From contig JBLIDT010000001.1 in NCBI GenBank assembly GCA_047632755.1, positions 296,517 through 360,516 on the forward strand: 64,000 bases of DNA, in the 5' to 3' direction. Source of the DNA: JAKVAV01 sp047632755. GTDB taxonomy: Bacteria; Bacteroidota; Bacteroidia; Flavobacteriales_D; Cryomorphaceae. Shown one piece after another: positions 61,501 to 64,000 of this stretch. Position numbers and translations under genes: made by a program. Under the pieces are notes generated by a model. The model saw only the letters and a list, made by a program, of their open reading frames with translations, searched no databases and was not told the origin of the DNA. How positions within the stretch are numbered: position 1 is the first letter of the stretch; each line of letters opens with the position of its first letter.

Positions 61501-61898
61501 GAAAAAGTATAAGTCAATGCTCCGACTACACCTGCCGCCATGGTGGCGATGATTTTACCCGAGTTATTGGCAGCGTCTTCTCCTTTTAGCGCCATTTTTC
61601 TCCCAAAGTGGGTGATGGTCCAAAACAAGAAAAGGATAGTCAAGCTGCTGCTGACCGCCGACAGAACATTGACAGCCATAGGCACATTTTCTACCGATAC
61701 GAACATGGAGAACAGTCGCGCCAAGAGCATGAAAAGCGGCGCTCCTGGAGGGTGTCCGATCTCAAGCTTATATGCGGTTGTTATGAACTCACCCGTATCC
61801 CAGAAACTGGTGGTGGGTTCGATAGTCAATATATAAACGATGGTTGCTACGAGAAAAACTCCCCAGCCCGTAATCAGATTCAGTTTTCTAAAGTCCAT
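58509..61898 (-). CDS. DUF2723 (TMEM260-like) polytopic membrane protein, putative glycosyltransferase
   Basis: 1129 residues from the ATG giving MDFRKLNLITGWGVFL; frames extending further upstream run into the tRNA. The first 170 residues are the DUF2723 core: EPTTSFWDTGEFITTAYKLEIGHPPGAPLFMLLARLF, with WDTGEF and GHPPGAP as hallmark loops, then about a dozen helices, and a large soluble C-terminal part (about 760-1129, ILFTNGDNDTFPLWYAQE). The human homologue TMEM260 is a GT-C O-mannosyltransferase; homologues in Bacteroidota are therefore candidates for the protein O-glycosylation system acting on periplasmic and secreted proteins. That role is inference here. Confidence 0.85.
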   Translation of the reverse strand: MDFRKLNLITGWGVFLVATIVYILTIEPTTSFWDTGEFITTAYKLEIGHPPGAPLFMLLARLFSMFVSVENVPMAVNVLSAVSSSLTILFLFWTITHFGRKMALKGEDAANNSGKIIATMAAGVVGALTYTFSDSFWFSAVEGEVYAMSSLFTAAVFWSILRWESLSNGKNEMRWIIVIAYLMGLSIGVHLLNLLAIPAICFVVYFKRNKPTTKGIIFTGLVSLVILGVIQAGIIPGVVSLAGDFELFFVNTLGMPFNTGTIVYALISIAILTFGLYYTHKNNKPVWNTVVLSVVVIILGYSTFATIVIRSSANPPLDENNPENVFTLLSYLNREQYGDRPLLYGHYFNSPTDAQNPRSDGKPLHAKAWTVQAKTGRIVEWFSERFDAEKYIANSDQPYDLSHEYVVSDDRKSSVVNYDPQFESVFPRMYSSQANHVQSYKSWSDFKGKPIRTIGQDGQPTIVNKPTFTENMRFFFRYQFNFMYWRYFMWNFAGKQNDVQGHGDLLSGNWISGVDFVDQERLGTQENLPSSITENFAYNRFYLLPLILGLVGLLYQLYRRPDDWFVTLLLFLLTGLAIVVYLNQTPFQPRERDYAYAGSFYAFAIWIGLGVYALFDAAYNIKKKQLINTAGAVLGAGGVIYVLENLQDNSHFFSYSIFYMGVIGVGAIALFYFLGKSVKSAVPIAVIAAMLTLPVPILMAADGWNDHDRSDRYTARDFAANYLYSTEKNAILFTNGDNDTFPLWYAQEVEGIRTDVRVVNLSLLNTDWYINQMKRKAYESEPVPFSLTETKYRQGTRDVVLMDESSNPNSVPVDVDKAIAFIAKDENLKSMGGGAKLAVIPTKSFYIEVDKEDLLRRGVISVEDTAFVSDRVEWRINRSYLLKNNMMQLDLLATNNWERPIYFAVTTGPDSYINLESYFKLEGLAYRLTPVKSPENRNPNLYGKVDTEKMYENVMEKFKWGGMDSENQIYMDENNLRMTNNLRLQFSNLAEQLIVEQKEGKALKVLDRSMEVMPHHNVPFDKLMVPIAENYYALGENEKANEITKIVFDRYAEDFEYYMALEPKFAIQLQQDIQIAYSVMRRLRDDVKQRYPQEAFGNELDERFLELDKAFDIKIKDLESYRTQPTMRF

Positions 61899-61919
61899 AT
61901 GGATGGTCAATTGTGCCTG

Positions 61920-61927
61920 CGAAAATA
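61920..61927 (-). promoter_or_regulatory. Possible -7 promoter element for the DUF2723 gene
   Basis: On the minus strand TATTTTCG (one mismatch to TAnnTTTG) lies 21 bases upstream of the ATG at 61898. Confidence 0.45.
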
Positions 61928-62029
61928 AGAAAATAACCCTGCCTAGTTCCCGCACTTTGGAACCATTAAGAAGTCTGGCCCATTTTTGTGTTTTTTTGTA
62001 GAATGGCTGGCGATAATTAAGAGAATGTT

Positions 62030-62037
62030 TACATTTG
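62030..62037 (+). promoter_or_regulatory. Bacteroidota -7 promoter element for tRNA-Gln
   Basis: TACATTTG exactly matches TAnnTTTG and lies 18 bases before the mature 5' end of the tRNA. Confidence 0.6.
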
Positions 62038-62055
62038 CACTCCTTTACAGGAAAT

Positions 62056-62128
62056 TGTCCCATGGTGTAACTGGCAACACGTCTGTTTTTGGTACAGAAG
62101 AGTCTAGGTTCGAGCCCTAGTGGGACAA
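62056..62128 (+). tRNA. tRNA-Gln (anticodon TTG)
   Basis: Acceptor TGTCCCA pairs with TGGGACA, anticodon stem and loop CTGTTTTTGGTACAG expose TTG, the T arm is CTAGG-TTCGAGC-CCTAG, and the discriminator is A. CCA is not encoded. It is transcribed divergently from the DUF2723 gene and has its own promoter and terminator. Confidence 0.95.
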
Positions 62129-62132
62129 CGAA

Positions 62133-62160
62133 GCCCCGCCACATTGGCGGGGCTTTTTTT
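62133..62160 (+). terminator. Rho-independent terminator of tRNA-Gln
   Basis: GCCCCGCC-ACATT-GGCGGGGC, an 8-bp GC-only stem, followed by seven Ts, four bases after the tRNA end. Confidence 0.9.
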
Positions 62161-62455
62161 GTTTCTCATATGTTCAAGATTTGCGTCATACCAGCGTTAA
62201 ACTAGCGGAGAAGATTTTTACTTAGAGGAGCGCAGTAGGAGCAAGAGTATTTATAGTGCATTCTTGTGACATCTCTTTTTCTGACTCCGACTATTTAGAC
62301 AAAAACATGAAGTCGTTTAAGAAATGACACAATACCATCTCTGATGTATGCATTTCTCTCATTGAATCATTCTTTGGTTAGCCAACTTTCCCCATTTCCA
62401 CATCACTTATTCATCCACAGAGACATTGAATTAATTGAAAAAAAACGAAGCAATA
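62161..62455. other. Intergenic stretch with nothing recognised
   Basis: About 295 bases between the tRNA-Gln terminator and the next terminator. All frames carry stops and no conserved motif, RNA fold or repeat was noticed. The right end is A-rich. Confidence 0.5.
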
Positions 62456-62488
62456 AAAAGCCCCGCTTAAATTTGAGCGGGGCTTTTT
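62456..62488. terminator. Bidirectional terminator downstream of the small exported protein
   Basis: AAAAAGCCCCGCT and AGCGGGGCTTTTT form a GC-rich stem with A/T runs on both sides. On the minus strand it lies 31 bases past the stop of the 81-residue protein and should end its transcript. Confidence 0.85.
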
Positions 62489-62518
62489 CGTAAACCGATT
62501 GTTGCGAAAAATCAGTTC

Positions 62519-62764
62519 TTATTTCTGTTTTGCTTTTTTGATCATTTCTGTGTTTACCAGTTGATCCGTCGATGTGTACATGGGTTTCACGATGGTCTCT
62601 GCCAACTTTCCTTCTTTGAATAGCTTGGCCAGTTCAGGACTCAGCAATTCTCGATTTTCAGTGCTTTTCTTTTTGGTTTTTCCTTCGTCTGAAGAAATTC
62701 CGGAGGCAAAGCTTTGCCCTCCGAGCATTAGAGCCAATGTAAAGGCCGCAATGAGAGCTTTCAT
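62519..62764 (-). CDS. Small exported protein of unknown function
   Basis: 81 residues: a signal peptide (KALIAAFTLALMLGGQSFASG) followed by about 60 mature residues that are Lys/Glu-rich (ENRELLSPELAKLFKEGKLAE, ending EMIKKAKQK). No known domain. A good terminator downstream and a signal peptide support a real gene. Likely periplasmic. Confidence 0.7.
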   Translation of the reverse strand: MKALIAAFTLALMLGGQSFASGISSDEGKTKKKSTENRELLSPELAKLFKEGKLAETIVKPMYTSTDQLVNTEMIKKAKQK

Positions 62765-62904
62765 AATAGTTTGTGTTTAGTTTGTTTAATAATTTAACCG
62801 ACACAAACATACGGCCTGCACCATGCAGGGTTACAGTAAATTGGGATAAGCGATCTTAGAAATTTATAAGCGGTGTCAACGATTGTTAATTCACCGCTAT
62901 CAGC

Positions 62905-63792
62905 TCATTTTTTGACCAAAACGGCTATCGGTCGGAAGCCAACTTCAGGAGAAGCATCGTCATAGGGCATAAGGCTTTCATTTCTGATGTCGTAGCCTGG
63001 ACTGCGCCAAGACCCTCCCGCCGCTTGATCAGAGTCGGCGAGCATTTCAGCAACATTTCCGTTCATCTGCTTTAGCCCAAAACCATGAGCAGCATAGCCA
63101 TCTACTGGAGCAGTGACGTCAGCATGGTCATTTAGGTGTCCTGCAACTCCCATGTATGATGGTAGCGTTACAATTTCAAACTCTCCTGTTTCAGCGTTTC
63201 GGTGTATGTGCTCAGAACCAATCCCATTGAAATTTGCTAAATAGACACCGTCTGTATTGCGGAGGTAACCTGAGCCCCATGAATAAGAGGATATAGCTTC
63301 GCCATTTGCAGCTCTGACCCATTCGGCTCTGGTAGGAAGTCTGAAAACCAATTTCATATCGTCGGGAAGCCCGATGTCTATTGTCTCATATACTGAAGTG
63401 AGCCAATCGCAGTATGCGCCTGCATTTTCCGCTGAAACATTGACTACAGGATAATTCTCATATGCGGGGTGAGCGTAATAATGCTCTGCGAGGGGTTCTG
63501 ATGCAAATAGTTCTGTCCAATTGTTGGATTTAACTGCATATTTTGATTTCAACTTATCCTCGGTGAGGAAATTGAGAAACTCGGCGTAGTTCAAATTGGA
63601 TACTTCCGTTCTAAACATATAAAAAGCGCTTGTCTCGATCTCTCTTTCATCGATGGTCACCGATCCATTTGGGATATAGGCATAGCTTGAAGTGAACACT
63701 TTTTTGAGCTTTATCAAGTTCTTCGGACGCTCCTTAAAAGCCGATACAAGCACAAATAATACGATTAGCGAAAAGAGAGCTTTTGTTTTCAT
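62905..63792 (-). CDS. Exported SUMF1/formylglycine-generating-enzyme-like protein
   Basis: About 295 residues from the ATG before KTKALFSLIVLFVLVSAF, a signal peptide or membrane anchor; a longer frame upstream passes through the heptamer repeat and is not credible. The SUMF1 fold is clear: PNGSVTIDEREIETSAFYMFRTEVSNLNYAEFL, PVVNVSAENAGAYCDWL, FRLPTRAEWVRAANG, GLKQMNGNVAEMLAD and GGSWRSPGYDIR with the ending EVGFRPIAV. The copper-binding cysteines of true formylglycine generators are not evident, so a structural role like gliding proteins GldJ/GldK is as likely as enzyme activity. The gene is divergent from the kbl-like gene at the window end. Confidence 0.85.
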   Translation of the reverse strand: MKTKALFSLIVLFVLVSAFKERPKNLIKLKKVFTSSYAYIPNGSVTIDEREIETSAFYMFRTEVSNLNYAEFLNFLTEDKLKSKYAVKSNNWTELFASEPLAEHYYAHPAYENYPVVNVSAENAGAYCDWLTSVYETIDIGLPDDMKLVFRLPTRAEWVRAANGEAISSYSWGSGYLRNTDGVYLANFNGIGSEHIHRNAETGEFEIVTLPSYMGVAGHLNDHADVTAPVDGYAAHGFGLKQMNGNVAEMLADSDQAAGGSWRSPGYDIRNESLMPYDDASPEVGFRPIAVLVKK

Positions 63793-63874
63793 GGTTATGC
63801 GTGTTTCTGAATGGGCTAGAAAGATAGCAAACGATTGGCATATTTCTTTCTTGTGCCGACGGGTTTGTAATTTT

Positions 63875-63930
63875 ACCCAATACCCAATACCCAATACCCA
63901 ATACCCAATACCCAATACCCAATACCCAAT
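63875..63930 (+). repeat. (ACCCAAT)8 heptamer tandem repeat
   Basis: Eight perfect copies of ACCCAAT followed by a partial ninth (ACC), in the spacer between the divergent SUMF1-like and kbl-like genes. It occupies the position where the -33 element of the rightward promoter would be. Confidence 0.97.
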
Positions 63931-63944
63931 ACCACGATCTCTAT

Positions 63945-63952
63945 TACCTTTG
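63945..63952 (+). promoter_or_regulatory. Bacteroidota -7 promoter element for the kbl-like gene
   Basis: TACCTTTG exactly matches TAnnTTTG, 16 bases before the ATG at 63969 and 14 bases after the heptamer array. Confidence 0.55.
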
Positions 63953-63968
63953 TCAAAAATTGAATACG

Positions 63969-64000
63969 ATGTACGGCAAGATAAAAGAACACCTTCAGAA
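63969..64000 (+). CDS. kbl: Start of a probable glycine C-acetyltransferase (cut by window end)
   Basis: Only ten codons are visible: MYGKIKEHLQ. This opening is typical of 2-amino-3-ketobutyrate CoA ligase (Kbl) in Bacteroidota, which converts 2-amino-3-ketobutyrate to glycine and acetyl-CoA in threonine degradation. The promoter element upstream supports a real start. The assignment rests on a very short stretch. Confidence 0.5.
   Translation, partial: MYGKIKEHLQ

Noticed and set aside
61899..62144. N-terminal extension of the DUF2723 gene across the tRNA
   Set aside because: The extension would translate the tRNA-Gln antisense strand; a good ATG with a promoter element and membrane helix is at 61898.
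63793..63922. N-terminal extension of the SUMF1-like gene through the heptamer repeat
   Set aside because: It would place a repeated GIGYWVL peptide ahead of a proper signal peptide beginning at 63792.
63875..63930. Heptamer array as a CRISPR or telomere-like sequence
   Set aside because: Units are 7 bp and perfectly contiguous with no spacers, and the location is internal to a chromosome-like gene context, so it is a simple sequence repeat.

Overview
This window is a chromosomal segment of a Bacteroidota bacterium, most likely a marine-type Flavobacteriia relative. The main evidence is a set of type IX secretion (T9SS) substrates with type A and type B C-terminal sorting domains, three PorP/SprF-family membrane proteins, a giant SprB-repeat adhesin, the Bacteroidota -7 promoter motif TAnnTTTG in front of several genes, and Bacteroidota-typical families (DUF5723, DUF3098, DUF502, DUF4412, DUF2723, YraN). 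Only two tRNA genes are present. I see no intact insertion sequence, prophage, rRNA operon or CRISPR array.

Layout. 1-5.1 kb: the tail of an unidentified gene, a NUMOD4/HNH-like protein, and two exported amidohydrolase-fold proteins, one of them a tandem fusion with a degenerate first half. 5.2-8.3 kb: a lipoprotein plus DUF5723 outer-membrane pair. 8.3-11.5 kb: a frameshifted remnant of a plant-type asparaginase/isoaspartyl peptidase, a secreted cyanophycinase-like S51 peptidase and a YfcC-family transporter, which together look like a decayed or rearranged cyanophycin (beta-Asp-Arg) utilisation module. 11.6-16.1 kb (minus): the compact run ftsX, DUF3098, uppP, truB, queA, ispD. 16.2-23.5 kb: leuS, DUF3108, an M23 lipoprotein, an M28 peptidase and a Rossmann protein. 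23.5-30.8 kb (minus): ispG, EamA, DUF502, MmcQ, cyclase, hemW and a histidine kinase. 31-39.4 kb: AsmA, a pseudouridine synthase with a long charged tail, YraN, DUF4412, LD-carboxypeptidase, metG and tRNA-Arg.

39.4-42.5 kb holds what I think is the most interesting locus: a UbiA-superfamily protein that follows cyanobacterial/plant homogentisate phytyltransferase (VTE2) along its whole length, a SAM methyltransferase, and a protein fusing a phytol-kinase-like domain (VTE5) to a DUF92 phytyl-phosphate-kinase-like domain (VTE6). This would be a compact phytol-salvage/prenylquinone (tocopherol-like) pathway in an organism with no photosynthesis genes in the window.

42.6-56.9 kb is a T9SS surface-adhesin island: three alternating pairs of type-B-sorted secreted protein and PorP/SprF partner, including a 2227-residue protein with 23 SprB repeats and a 1227-residue protein with an IgGFc-binding-like domain. 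57-64 kb carries a lipoprotein rhodanese, thioredoxin, polysaccharide deacetylase, a DUF2723/TMEM260-like membrane protein, tRNA-Gln, a small exported protein, an exported SUMF1-like protein, an (ACCCAAT)8 repeat and the first codons of a probable kbl gene.

Taken together the cyanophycin-like and phytol-like modules suggest (inference) a particle- or phytoplankton-associated lifestyle using cyanobacterial or algal debris. All family assignments are from reading translated sequence; no database search was run.
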